64,000 bases of DNA, taken from positions 248,001-312,000 of the forward strand of contig CAVYOE010000001.1 in NCBI GenBank assembly GCA_963770155.1. Direction: 5' to 3'. The position numbers were made by a program, and so were the translations under genes. Under the pieces are notes generated by a model that was not told where the DNA came from, searched no databases, and saw only the letters and a program-made list of their open reading frames with translations. Shown here piece after piece: positions 35,737 to 46,199 of this stretch; within the stretch, counting starts at the first letter, position 1; the number at the start of each line of letters is the position of its first letter. Source of the DNA: CAVYOE01 sp963770155 (GTDB taxonomy: Bacteria > Actinomycetota > Thermoleophilia > Solirubrobacterales > 70-9).

Positions 35737-37516
35737 TTGCCCGAGGATCCCTTCGACGACCAGCCGGCCCCTACTCCGCAGGAGCCGTTCAACCCGGACT
35801 CCGACCCTGGCGAGGAAGGGGATCTCGAGGACATCTTCGAGCCGCGCCCCCGCGACCGCCGGGAGGGCCTCTCGATGGAAACGAGCGAGTTCATGGCGAT
35901 CCCGGCACCGACGCCCGTCGAGGCGTTCGAGCCGCCCGAATGGGAGCGGCCACAGCGGGGTGGACGCCTTGCGCGCTCGACAGCCTTCTTTTCGCTCGCG
36001 ACCAGCCTCTCCCGCATGGCCGGCCTGGTCCGGGAGATCTTCGCCGCCAGCTACTTCGGCATTTCCGGCGCCATGTCGGCGTTCACGATCGCGTTCCAGG
36101 TCCCCAACCTGGTCCGCAGCCTCTTCGCCGACGCCGCAATTCAGGCCGCATTCGTGCCGGTCTTCATGGAGCAGCTGGAGAAGGGCAACAAGCGGGAGGC
36201 TTTCCGGCTCGCCTCGCAGCTGATCTTCATGGTGGCGATGGTGCTCGGGGCAGTCACCGCCGCCTTCGTCCTGCTCGCGCCGCTGCTCATGCCGATGTTC
36301 GCGCCCGGGTTCGAGGGCGAGCTGCTCGACCTGACCGTGAACCTCTCGCGGATCCTGTTCCCGATCCTGATCCTGCTCGGGATCACCGGGATCGTCGTCG
36401 GGGTCCTCAACAGCGACGACCGCTTCGCCGCGTTCGCGATCTCGCCCTTCTTCTGGAACGTGGCGATCATCGCGGTGCTGGTGGCGTTGTCCCCGGCCTT
36501 CTCCGAGGAGGACCAGATCTACGCCTACGCGATCGGCGTCCTGGTCGGCACAGTGATCCAGCTCGCGATCCCGGCCTGGGACCTGCGCCACACACGGATC
36601 CGCTTCAGGATGGACTGGGACTTCGAATGGCGGATCTCGCCCGAGGTCCGCCGGGTCCTGCTGCTGATGCTGCCGGTGACGATCAGCCTCGGGCTGATCA
36701 ACTTCAATCTGCTGATCAACAGCTTCTTCGGCACGCTCGTCTCCGAAGAGGCGCCGGCCGCGATCGACAAGGCATTCCGCATCTACATGCTGCCCCAGGG
36801 GATCTTCTCCGTCGCAGTCTCGACCGTCGTCTTCCCGACCCTGGCCCGTTACGCGGCGCGCCAGGAGTACGACGAACTGCGCCGGACAATGGCGAACGGA
36901 ATGCGCCAGATCATGCTGCTGCTGGTCCCGGCGGCGGCGGCGATTCTCGTCCTGTCCGAGCCGATGATCCGCCTCGTCTACGAGCGCGGCGAGTTCGACG
37001 CGGCCCAGACGGAGGTCGTCGCCGAGGCGCTCTTCTGGTTCGCGTTCTCGCTCCCGTTCAACGGGCTCTTCCTGCTGCTGACCCGCACCTTCTTCAGCCT
37101 GCAGCAGCCCTGGATCCCGACCTGGATCGCGGCGGGGAACCTGGCGATCACGGCGCTGGCGGCGCTGGTGCTGTACGGGCCATTCGGGGTGGGCGGCATC
37201 GTCGCCGCGACCGCGATCGCGACGATCGTCAGCGTCGCCGCCCAGGCGTTCGTGTTGCGACCGCGCCTCGGCGGGATCGAGTTCGCGCGGTTTCTCGAGA
37301 CGACCGTCCGCATCGTCGGCGCGTCGGCCGCCCTTGCGCTGGTCAGCTACTTCACCTGGGACCTGCTCGACGAGGCGCTCGGCCGCGCCCTCGGCGCCCA
37401 GATCCTCTCGATGGTCGCCGCGCTTGGTGCGGGCGGGCTCGTCTATCTCGGCCGCGACCAAGCTGCTTCGCATCCCCGAGCTCGATCAGATCCTTGCCCT
37501 GGTCAGGCGCGGCTAG
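35737..37516 (+). CDS. murJ: Lipid II flippase MurJ, one frameshift
   Basis: Flips the peptidoglycan precursor across the membrane. About 592 residues and 14 helices. TTG 35737 starts an acidic, Pro-rich cytoplasmic extension of about 70 residues that standard MurJ lacks. The core has STAFFSLATSLSRMAGLVRE, FQVPNLVRSLFADAAIQAAF and ERGEFDAAQTEVV. One extra base near 37451 shifts the last 25 residues, which should read ATKLLRIPELDQILALVRRG and stop at 37516; uncorrected, the frame runs on to 37668. The actinobacterial extension may be a site for partner binding. Confidence 0.93.
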
Positions 37517-37530
37517 GCCCCACCCGGGGC
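37517..37530. terminator. Short GC hairpin between convergent genes
   Basis: GCCCC-ACCC-GGGGC directly after the murJ stop, between murJ and the minus-strand gene ending at 37562. No T tract; could end transcription from both sides. Confidence 0.3.
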
Positions 37531-37561
37531 TCCGCCCGCGAGGGGCCAGACTCAGCTCGGC

Positions 37562-37804
37562 CTAGAGCTGAGTCGCGATGGTTCCCGCGGCGCTCAGCAG
37601 GATCGCGGCCGAGAGACCACCCGCAGCCGCGAACATGCCTCGATAGAGAGCGTCAAACCGTTCGGTGAGAGCATCGATTCGTTCCGTCTGGCGGTCGATC
37701 CGCTCCTCCAGGCGAACGAGACCTCCACGCAGCGCTCTGACTTCGTCGCGAAGATCGTCGAGCCGTTCATCGGTCCAGGTCGCTCGGGCGCTCTCGGCAC
37801 TCAT
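37562..37804 (-). CDS. Small coiled-coil membrane protein, 80 aa
   Basis: Unrecognised. Charged coiled coil (DERLDDLRDEVRALRGGLVR, then LEERIDRQTERIDALTERF) with heptad spacing, followed by one C-terminal transmembrane helix (GGLSAAILLSAAGTIAT). ATG 37804; TATTCT ends 6 nt upstream on the minus strand. The topology (cytoplasmic coil, membrane anchor at the end) is common among small actinobacterial proteins of unknown role. Confidence 0.7.
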   Translation of the reverse strand: MSAESARATWTDERLDDLRDEVRALRGGLVRLEERIDRQTERIDALTERFDALYRGMFAAAGGLSAAILLSAAGTIATQL

Positions 37805-37810
37805 GAACCA

Positions 37811-37816
37811 AGAATA
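37811..37816 (-). promoter_or_regulatory. TATTCT -10 box, leaderless-type, minus strand
   Basis: Minus-strand TATTCT ends 6 nt before ATG 37804. Confidence 0.5.
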
Positions 37817-37868
37817 GAGCTGCTCGTAGCGGCCAACCCACGCAGCCTGTGACAATCCCGCGTCGCGC

Positions 37869-39676
<1,808 letters not shown>

Positions 39677-39680
<4 letters not shown>

Positions 39681-40048
39681 CGATCGACCGGCGCGAGGAA
39701 GAGCAGCAGAACCTGAGAATCGCCGAGGCCCTCTATGCGGCTTTCAACCAGGAGGACCTGGCGGTGCTGGTGAAGCTTCTTGACGAGAGGATCGAGGTCT
39801 CCGCCGCCGGCGACTCCTATGAGGGACACAAGGGCTTCGGCCGCTGGTACCAGGGCTCGGGGGGCCACAAGCGCCAGGTGACCGACGTCGTCCCGGCTGG
39901 CCCCGGCGCCCTGGTGGTCGTCTCGGCCGAGGGCGCCGAGCTGGTCGAGCTCGACGACGGCAAGGTCGTCGGCCTCCATCTCCATTCCTCCAAGGAGAAG
40001 GCACTTGCGGCTGCGAAGAAACGGAAGCCGAGGGGAGAGGATGGCTGA
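39677..40048 (+). CDS. SnoaL/NTF2-like protein A
   Basis: 123 residues of the NTF2-like cone fold: NLRIAEALYAAFNQEDLAVL helix, LLDERIEVSAAGDSYEGHKG, then three strands (VTDVVPAGPGALVVVSAEGA, KVVGLHLHSS). No catalytic residues can be assigned. Overlaps lepA by 4 nt and the next gene by 8, so the three genes form one unit. Confidence 0.8.
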
Positions 40049-40475
40049 GCCGACCGAGCGTCAGAAGCAGAATCTGGACGTGGCGATGCGCGCGTTTGCC
40101 GCGTTCAACCCGGACGAGCTCGATCGCGTCGCCGCGTTCGCCGATCCGGACATCGAGGTGTTCGCCTCCCCCGATCTCGCCAACGCCGGCAGCTTCAGCG
40201 GCCCTGAGGGCCTGCAGACGTGGCTCCAGCAGTGGCTCGAGGCTTGGGACGAGTACGACTTTGAAGTCAAGGCGATGGAGCCCGTCGGCGACCGCCATGT
40301 AGCCACCACGATTCGACAGTTCGCAAAGGGACGGGGGAGTGGGGTTCCGGTCGAGATGGAAGTCACCTTCATTGCCGATTTTCTCGAGGGCCGGATGCTC
40401 GCCTTGCATCTCTACCCGAGCCGCGCGGAAGCACATCGAGTGGCAGAGGAGCGAGAGGCCACCACGCGAAGCTGA
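40041..40475 (+). CDS. SnoaL/NTF2-like protein B
   Basis: 144 residues, ATG 40041. Same fold as the preceding gene: NLDVAMRAFAAFNPDELDRV, FADPDIEVFASP, GPEGLQTWLQQWLEAWDEYD, and strands with VEMEVTFIADFLEGRM. Probably a paralogue pair from duplication that has since diverged. Unknown ligand; such proteins are hydrolases, isomerases or binding proteins. Confidence 0.8.
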   Translation: MAEPTERQKQNLDVAMRAFAAFNPDELDRVAAFADPDIEVFASPDLANAGSFSGPEGLQTWLQQWLEAWDEYDFEVKAMEPVGDRHVATTIRQFAKGRGSGVPVEMEVTFIADFLEGRMLALHLYPSRAEAHRVAEEREATTRS

Positions 40476-40519
40476 AGCCCAGCGCTAGGATTGCGAATTC
40501 TTAGGCTGGCAGGGCCGGC

Positions 40520-41350
40520 ATGGAGAGCTCGGCTCAAACACACCTGATCAGGCCACGCACGGGCCTACTTCGTGGTCTGGGGCTGCGGGACCTCTACGCC
40601 TACCGCGATCTCGCCTTTCTGTTCGCGCAGCGCGACCTGCGCCTGCGCTACCGCCAGACCTTCTTCGGAATCGCCTGGGCGCTGGTGCAGCCGCTGGCGG
40701 CGACCCTTGTCTTCACCCTGGTTCTCGGCGAGGCGGTCGGGCTCTCCGGCGACGGCGTCCCTTACGCCGTCTTCGTCCTTGCCGGCCTGATTTTGTGGCA
40801 GTTCTTCGCCAGCGGCACGGATGCCGCGGCCACTGCCTTGGTCGACGAGCGCGAGCTCGTCACCAGGGTTTGGTTCCCACGGCTGTTGGCGCCGGTAGGC
40901 GCGGTGCTGCCGGGCCTGGTGGACATGGCGGTGTCCCTCGGTGCGCTCGCGGTGCTGATGGCGGTCAAGGGGGTCGAGCCGGGTCTCGCCCTTCTCACCT
41001 TGCCGGTGTGGGTCGCGGCCGCGGCGCTGCTCGCCCTCGGCGCCGGCGCCCTGCTCGGCGCGCTCAACGTCCAGTACCGCGACGTCAAGTACACGCTCCC
41101 GTACCTGATTCAGCTCTGGTTCTTCGCTACCCCGGTCGTCTATGCGAGTGGCGTAGCGGAGGGAGCCGGGCGCTGGGCGCTGGCCGCAAACCCCCTCTGC
41201 GGGCTCATCGACGCCTGGCGCTGGTCCCTCACCGGTGCGCCGGCTCCGCCGAGGGAAGACCTGCTCTCGCTGTTGACCGGGCTGCTTCTCCTGACCGGGG
41301 GGATCCTCTACTTCCGCAACCGCGAAGGCCGCTTCGCCGACCTGATCTGA
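40520..41350 (+). CDS. ABC-2 type polysaccharide export permease
   Basis: 276 residues with six membrane helices. FLFAQRDLRLRYRQTFFGIA, NVQYRDVKYTLPYLIQLWFF and FATPVVYASG are diagnostic for Wzm/TagG-type exporters of O-antigen, teichoic acid or similar polymers. Its ATPase partner overlaps it by one base. Two glycosyltransferases follow. Confidence 0.92.
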   Translation: MESSAQTHLIRPRTGLLRGLGLRDLYAYRDLAFLFAQRDLRLRYRQTFFGIAWALVQPLAATLVFTLVLGEAVGLSGDGVPYAVFVLAGLILWQFFASGTDAAATALVDERELVTRVWFPRLLAPVGAVLPGLVDMAVSLGALAVLMAVKGVEPGLALLTLPVWVAAAALLALGAGALLGALNVQYRDVKYTLPYLIQLWFFATPVVYASGVAEGAGRWALAANPLCGLIDAWRWSLTGAPAPPREDLLSLLTGLLLLTGGILYFRNREGRFADLI

Positions 41351-42537
41351 TGGCGGCAATCGAGACCGAGAACCTCTCTAAGCAGTACGTGCTGGGGACC
41401 CTCGGGAGCTACGAGACGCTGAGGGAGAAGCTGGCGGGGATCGGCAGACGGCGGCCCGAGCGGGACACGATCTGGGCACTGCGCGACGTCTCTCTTGCGC
41501 TCGAGCCCGGCCAAAGCCTCGGAGTGGTTGGACGAAACGGCGCCGGCAAGACGACTCTCCTGCGAGTCCTGGCGCGGATCACCGAACCGACTTCCGGAGA
41601 GGCGCGCGTCACCGGCAGGACCGGAGCCCTGCTCGAAGTAGGAACGGGATTCCATCCGGAGCTGACCGGGGCCGAGAACGTCTACCTCGGCGGGGCAGTG
41701 CTCGGGATGCGCCGTGCGGAAGTGCGCCGCAGGTTCGATGAGATCGTCGAGTTCGCCGGGATCCAGTCGTTCTTGGATACGCCCGTGAAGCGGTACTCGA
41801 CCGGCATGTTCCTGCGCCTGGCGTTCTCGGTCGCCGCGCACCTCGAAACCGAAGTGCTGCTGGTCGACGAGGTGCTCGCGGTCGGCGACGCCGAGTTTCA
41901 GCGGCGCTGCCTTGGCAAGATGGACGAGCTCGGCCGGGAGGGGCGCACGGTGGTGTTCGTAAGCCACGATGCCGGAGCCGTCACCCGGCTCTGCGACCGA
42001 GCGATCTGGCTCGAAGGCGGTCGCGTCGTCCGCGAGGGAGACGCGGAAGAGGTGGTCGGCTCCTACATGGACACGCTGCTCGGCCGCAGCGGCGAGTGGT
42101 TGCCGATCCCCGAGCACTCCGGTCCCGTCAAGCTCGACGGTGTCGCCGTCGTCGCCGGAGGCGGATCGATGGAGCCCGGGCGCGGAGAGCAGCTGACGGT
42201 ACGCCTGGCGCTGCGGGGCTCCCCGCCGCCGGACCTCGACCTCGCCGTCTACGTCCTCGACGAGCAGGGACACCGGATCATCGACGATGCGCTCTCCGAT
42301 CACGCCGCGTTCCCCGACGCCGGCGCGGAGCAGCACTTCATCAGCGTCACGCTCCCGGCGATCCTGCGCGCCGGCGACTATGCGGTCGGGGTCTGGATCG
42401 GCACCCCCCACGAGGATTACCTCGACGCAAGTGTGCACGCGTTCACGATTGCGCCGCGAAGCGACGACAAGCAAAAGACGATTCGGCGGCGTCGGATGGT
42501 TCAACCCCCGGTCGAGTGGCGAATCGATGGCGCCTGA
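41350..42537 (+). CDS. ABC polysaccharide exporter ATPase (Wzt/TagH type) with C-terminal binding domain
   Basis: 395 residues; ATG 41350 overlaps the permease TGA. Walker A GRNGAGKTTLLRVL (about 60), signature YSTGMFLRLAFSVA, Walker B VLLVDEVLAVGD and the H loop VFVSHDAG are in order. Past residue 240 a beta-rich domain (SGPVKLDGVAVVAGG ... HFISVTLPAILRAGDYAVG) matches the Wzt C-terminal domain that recognises the glycan end, so the exported polymer probably has a modified non-reducing end. Confidence 0.92.
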   Translation: MAAIETENLSKQYVLGTLGSYETLREKLAGIGRRRPERDTIWALRDVSLALEPGQSLGVVGRNGAGKTTLLRVLARITEPTSGEARVTGRTGALLEVGTGFHPELTGAENVYLGGAVLGMRRAEVRRRFDEIVEFAGIQSFLDTPVKRYSTGMFLRLAFSVAAHLETEVLLVDEVLAVGDAEFQRRCLGKMDELGREGRTVVFVSHDAGAVTRLCDRAIWLEGGRVVREGDAEEVVGSYMDTLLGRSGEWLPIPEHSGPVKLDGVAVVAGGGSMEPGRGEQLTVRLALRGSPPPDLDLAVYVLDEQGHRIIDDALSDHAAFPDAGAEQHFISVTLPAILRAGDYAVGVWIGTPHEDYLDASVHAFTIAPRSDDKQKTIRRRRMVQPPVEWRIDGA

Positions 42538-43492
42538 GCGGGGCGGCGAACTGGAGGCCAGCGTGGTCCTGCCGACCCGCAACCGGCGCCGGCTGCTCGA
42601 GGTGACACTCGGTTCCGCACTGGCGCAGGAGGACCTCGAGTTCGAGGTGATCGTCATCGACGACGGCTCAACTGACGACACGCGCGAGTACCTCGCGGGC
42701 CTCGACGATCCGCGCCTGACCGTCCTCAGCAACGAGCGGCGCGACGGTGTGTCGAGGGCACGAAACCGCGGCATCGAGCTGGCGCGCGGCAAGTGGATTG
42801 CATTTCTCGACGACGACGACCGCTGGCTGCCGGGGCGGCTGCGGACGACGATCGACATCGCTGAGGAGGCCGGCGCGGACTTTGTCGTCGGCGCGGTGGC
42901 GGTGATCGATCCTTCCGGGCGGACCCTCGAGACGACTTCCCCTCCGCCGGCTGAGCGGCTGGCTCAGGAGCTGGCGCGGTCCGGGACCGTGGCCGGCCCC
43001 TCCGCGGTGATCGTCAGCAGCGAGCTCGCCAGGCAGAGCGGCGGCTTCGACACCGAGCTGTCCTATCTGGCGGACTGGGAGCTGTGGCTGCGGTTCGCGC
43101 AGGCGGGCAGGCCCGCGGTTTGTGCCGAGCCGCTGGTCGAGTATCTCCAGCATCCCGGCAGCATGTTGCTCGCCGACGAGACCGACATCCCGCGAGAGTT
43201 CGCCGTGCTCTCCGAGCGCCATCCGGAGGTCGGCCTCGAGGCGCTCTTCCTGAGTCGCTGGTTCGCGCGCCGCTTTCGCGAGGAGGGCCATCACGTTAAG
43301 GCCGCACGCCACTACCTCCGGGAGGCGGTCACCTACAAGACCGGCGGGTCTCTGCTGCGCGCGGTGGGCTCCCTCTTCGGCGAAGGTCCAATGAGAGTGG
43401 CACGCCGAATCAGGCATCGCCTTCTGCGGGTCGGACTCGTGAAGGTGAGCACCGATGAGGATCGGAAGGTGCGGACGTCGCCACGCCGCTGA
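42527..43492 (+). CDS. Family 2 glycosyltransferase A
   Basis: GT-A fold. ATG 42527 overlaps the ATPase gene by 11 nt. SVVLPTRNRRRLLEVTLGSA, EVIVIDDGSTDDTREYL and the DXD-type FLDDDDRWLPGRL are seen, then a sugar-donor region ELSYLADWELWLRFAQAG. A C-terminal helical part of about 100 residues follows, without a membrane segment. Likely builds the glycan exported by the preceding transporter. Confidence 0.9.
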   Translation: MAPERGGELEASVVLPTRNRRRLLEVTLGSALAQEDLEFEVIVIDDGSTDDTREYLAGLDDPRLTVLSNERRDGVSRARNRGIELARGKWIAFLDDDDRWLPGRLRTTIDIAEEAGADFVVGAVAVIDPSGRTLETTSPPPAERLAQELARSGTVAGPSAVIVSSELARQSGGFDTELSYLADWELWLRFAQAGRPAVCAEPLVEYLQHPGSMLLADETDIPREFAVLSERHPEVGLEALFLSRWFARRFREEGHHVKAARHYLREAVTYKTGGSLLRAVGSLFGEGPMRVARRIRHRLLRVGLVKVSTDEDRKVRTSPRR

Positions 43493-43500
43493 TCTCGGTC

Positions 43501-44280
43501 GTGATTCCAACCCGCGACCGGCCGCTCGAACTCGCGCGCGCCGTGGAGTCGGCGTCCGCCCAGGATGGTGTCGAGGTCGAGGTGATCGTCATCGACGACG
43601 CTTCAGAGCAGCCGGCGCCGGCCCAACCGGGAGTGCGGGTGATCCGGCGCGATCGCAGCGGCGGGCCAGCCGTCGCCAGAAATGCGGGATTGAGCCAAGC
43701 CCAAGGGGACTGGATCGCGTTCCTCGATGACGACGACGAGTGGGCACCCGGCAAGCTCGCTGTCCAGCTCAGCGCCCTGGATGCAACTGACTCGGAGTGG
43801 GCCTGGTGCGCCACCCGCGTGGTGGGCGAGGACCACACGCAGCTCTGGGTCCACGACTCGCCTCCCGCGGAGCAGATAGTTGAGCTGCTGCGGCTGCGAA
43901 ACGCGATTCCCGGCAGCGCCTCCAGTGTCGTCGCCCGCTCCGGCCTGCTGCGAGGTCTCGGCGGTTTCGACGAGGGACTCGACCACCTCGCCGACTGGGA
44001 TCTCTGGATGCGCATGGCGGCCGTGGCTCCGGGCGCTTCCGTCGATCAGGTCCTGGTTACGCAGCGCCTGCACCGTGGCGGGATGCACGCCCGCGATGCG
44101 GACGGTGCCCGGGCCGAGTTCGACCGGTTCCGCGCCAAGCACCCCGAGGTCTCGGCGCGCGACTTCACCTTCTGGCTCGCGGCTGCCTACCGGCGCGGAG
44201 GGCGACCCGTACGGGCACTGCGCGCATACGCGACGGCTCGGCTGCGCCCAGCAAGGAGCTCGGGCACCTCCTCGGATTAG
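43501..44280 (+). CDS. Family 2 glycosyltransferase B
   Basis: 259 residues from GTG 43501. Motifs IPTRDRPLELARAVESA, VIVIDDASEQ, FLDDDDEWAPGKL and DHLADWDLWMRMAAVAPG parallel the preceding enzyme. The first strand (LISVV) lies before GTG 43501 in the same frame but without a start codon; ATG 43455 would supply it if one extra base (near 43470) were removed. So the N-terminus may be hit by an indel. Same operon as the exporter. Confidence 0.85.
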   Translation: MIPTRDRPLELARAVESASAQDGVEVEVIVIDDASEQPAPAQPGVRVIRRDRSGGPAVARNAGLSQAQGDWIAFLDDDDEWAPGKLAVQLSALDATDSEWAWCATRVVGEDHTQLWVHDSPPAEQIVELLRLRNAIPGSASSVVARSGLLRGLGGFDEGLDHLADWDLWMRMAAVAPGASVDQVLVTQRLHRGGMHARDADGARAEFDRFRAKHPEVSARDFTFWLAAAYRRGGRPVRALRAYATARLRPARSSGTSSD

Positions 44281-44283
44281 TAT
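44278..44283 (+). promoter_or_regulatory. TAGTAT -10 box before the hotdog gene pair
   Basis: TAGTAT starts at the stop codon of the glycosyltransferase and ends 9 nt before ATG 44293. Confidence 0.35.
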
Positions 44284-44292
44284 CCCCGCCCG

Positions 44293-44733
44293 ATGCCTGT
44301 CGACGACAAAGCCGTGGGCAAGGAATGGGGCCCGGAGACCTTCGAGGTCGAGGCCGAGCGGATCACGCAGTACGCCGATGCCGTCGGCGAGGAGGGCGAG
44401 GTCTACCACGACGCAGAGGCGGCAAAGGCCGCCGGCTTCCGGGACCTGGTCGCGCCGCCGATGTTCGCGGTGGTCTACAGCGCGCCTGCGATGGGCCCCG
44501 CGATCCTCGATCCGGAGGTGGGAATCAATTTCCCGGCGATGGTCCACGGAGGGCAGCAGTTCGAATGGGGGGAGCCGGTCTGCGCGGGCGACAAGATCGA
44601 AACGACCGCGACGTGCAAGGAGATCTACGAGAAGGACGGCAAGGGCTTCTACGTTTTCGAGACCGTTTCGAGCAACCAGGACGGCGCCGAGACCGTGCGC
44701 GCGACCTGGACCAACATCGTGCGAGGAGTGTGA
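44293..44733 (+). CDS. HadA-like MaoC N-terminal dehydratase subunit
   Basis: 146 residues, single hotdog domain: ITQYADAVGEEGEVYHDAEA, LVAPPMFAVVYSAPAM, MVHGGQQFEWGEPVCAGDKI. It resembles the non-catalytic N-terminal half of MaoC-type and FAS1-like dehydratases and the HadA/HadC subunits of mycobacterial 3-hydroxyacyl-ACP dehydratases. It probably pairs with the next gene, 1 nt away, to form the enzyme. Confidence 0.85.
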   Translation: MPVDDKAVGKEWGPETFEVEAERITQYADAVGEEGEVYHDAEAAKAAGFRDLVAPPMFAVVYSAPAMGPAILDPEVGINFPAMVHGGQQFEWGEPVCAGDKIETTATCKEIYEKDGKGFYVFETVSSNQDGAETVRATWTNIVRGV

Positions 44734-44734
44734 G

Positions 44735-45130
44735 ATGGCCGATCTGAACCAGGGCGACCAGATTCCCGAGCTCAAGGTCACCCCCGACGAAGGGCTGACC
44801 AAGCGCTACGCCGCCGCTTCCGGCGATCCGAACCCGATCCACACCGACCCCGAATTCGCCAAGCAGGCGGGCCTCCCCGGCTGCATTCTGCACGGGCTCT
44901 GGACCATGGCCCAGGTCGCCCGCGCCAACAACGCCGCGGCCGGCGGCGACCCGCGCGCGCTGAAGCGCCTCTCGGTCCAGTTCCGGGGGATGGGTTTCCC
45001 CGAGCAGGAGGTGACCGTGACCGGGACAGTCAAGGAGGCGGACGGCAAGCTCGTGGTCGACACGGTCGCCGAGCAGAACGGCAATCAGATCATCCGCAAC
45101 GCCGAGGCGGAGCTCGAGCCCACCGGGTAG
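44735..45130 (+). CDS. HadB-like MaoC hydratase/dehydratase subunit
   Basis: 131 residues. The hydratase 2 motif YAAASGDPNPIHTDPEFA carries the catalytic Asp and His. Together with the preceding subunit it likely dehydrates 3-hydroxyacyl-ACP or -CoA in fatty acid elongation. GAGGAGTG serves as ribosome site across the junction. Confidence 0.87.
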   Translation: MADLNQGDQIPELKVTPDEGLTKRYAAASGDPNPIHTDPEFAKQAGLPGCILHGLWTMAQVARANNAAAGGDPRALKRLSVQFRGMGFPEQEVTVTGTVKEADGKLVVDTVAEQNGNQIIRNAEAELEPTG

Positions 45131-45145
45131 GACGCGCGTCGCTCC

Positions 45146-45151
45146 TAGACT
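45146..45151 (+). promoter_or_regulatory. TAGACT -10 box, leaderless-type promoter of hrcA
   Basis: TAGACT ends 7 nt before ATG 45159. It is centred in CCTAGACTTAGG, a small inverted repeat with 4-bp arms. No CIRCE element (TTAGCACTC-N9-GAGTGCTAA) is visible. Confidence 0.5.
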
Positions 45152-45158
45152 TAGGGGC

Positions 45159-46184
45159 ATGCTGAGCGAACGCCGGCAACAGGTACTCGCAACCGTGGTC
45201 GAGGCCCACCTCGAATCGGGCCGGCCGGTCGGCTCGCGGGCGATCTCCGCGCGCGCGGAGATCGACTGGGGCCCCTCGACCGTGCGTGCCGAGCTCGCCG
45301 CGCTCGAGCGCGACGGGTACCTGACCCACCCGCACACCTCCGCCGGCCGCGTGCCGACCGACTCTGGCTACCGCTTCTACGTTGACACGCTTCTCACAGC
45401 AAAGGGGCCCCAGCCGACCCCGGGCGGCGCACTGGAGCTTTCGCGGATGCGCAGCGAGGTCGAAGACGCGATTCGCGAGACGACCTCGGAGCTGTCGCGG
45501 ATCAACGATCTGCTCGCTGTCGTCACCGCTCCCCGATCGAGTCGGCCCGGATTCACCGGGTCGAGGTGCTGCTTCCCCAGCCCCGGGTCGTCACCGTGGT
45601 GGTGATCGCCTCCAATGGCGAGGTCTCGAAGCGCACTCTGACCTTCTCCGACCCGGTGGACCCGGGGTTGGCCGAATGGGCCTCCACCTACCTCAACGAG
45701 CGCCTGGCGGGCCTTGCGGTCGGCGCGCGCAGGATCCCCGCCCGCCTCGGCGATTCGCAGCTCGGGCCGAAGGAATCGGCCTTTCTCGATGACCTGGCGC
45801 CCGCACTCAGCGATCCCGACGAGGCCGCAGACCATGTCCTTTACCTCGACGGCGCGGCGCGGCTGCTCTCCGAGGATCACGCGGCGGAGATCCCGCGGGC
45901 CGAGCAGCTGCTCGAGGCGCTCGAGCGGCGCGTCAACCTGCTCGAGGTGATGCGCTCGGCGCTCGATCGGCGCTCCGTCTTCAGCTGGATCGGAGGGGAA
46001 AACCCTCAGCCCCGAGCTGCGGAGCGTCAGCGTCGTCGGAGCGAACTATGGGCTTGCCCATCGCAACCTCGGCTCGGTCGGCGTGGTGGGGCCGCTGCGG
46101 ATGGACTACGCGACGGCGATCTCCTCGGTCAGGGAGGCGGCCGGCGAGCTGTCGCGGTTCTTCGAGACGGTCTACGAGGAGTAG
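45159..46184 (+). CDS. hrcA: Heat-inducible transcription repressor HrcA, two frameshifts
   Basis: Represses chaperone genes by binding CIRCE. About 341 residues after correction. The N-terminal winged helix is intact (SERRQQVLATVVEAHLESG, GPSTVRAELAALERDGYL, HPHTSAGRVPTDSGYRFYVD). A base missing from the C run at 45531-45534 and an extra base near 46000 separate it from the middle (RVEVLLPQPRVVTVVVIAS) and the end (VVGANYGLAHRNLGSVGVVG ... FFETVYEE). Upstream of dnaJ, as usual in actinobacteria. No CIRCE seen in this window, so its targets lie elsewhere. Confidence 0.9.
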
Positions 46185-46199
46185 GGAAGGAGACCCCCG

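Noticed and set aside
35437..37473. 678-codon minus-strand frame ending in S20
   Set aside because: Only the last 90 codons are S20. The rest is antisense to murJ, rich in Arg/Asp/Gln with no fold, so the rpsT start was placed at GTG 35709.
45131..45158. CIRCE operator before hrcA
   Set aside because: The TTAGCACTC inverted repeat is absent; only a 4-bp-arm repeat around the -10 box is seen.
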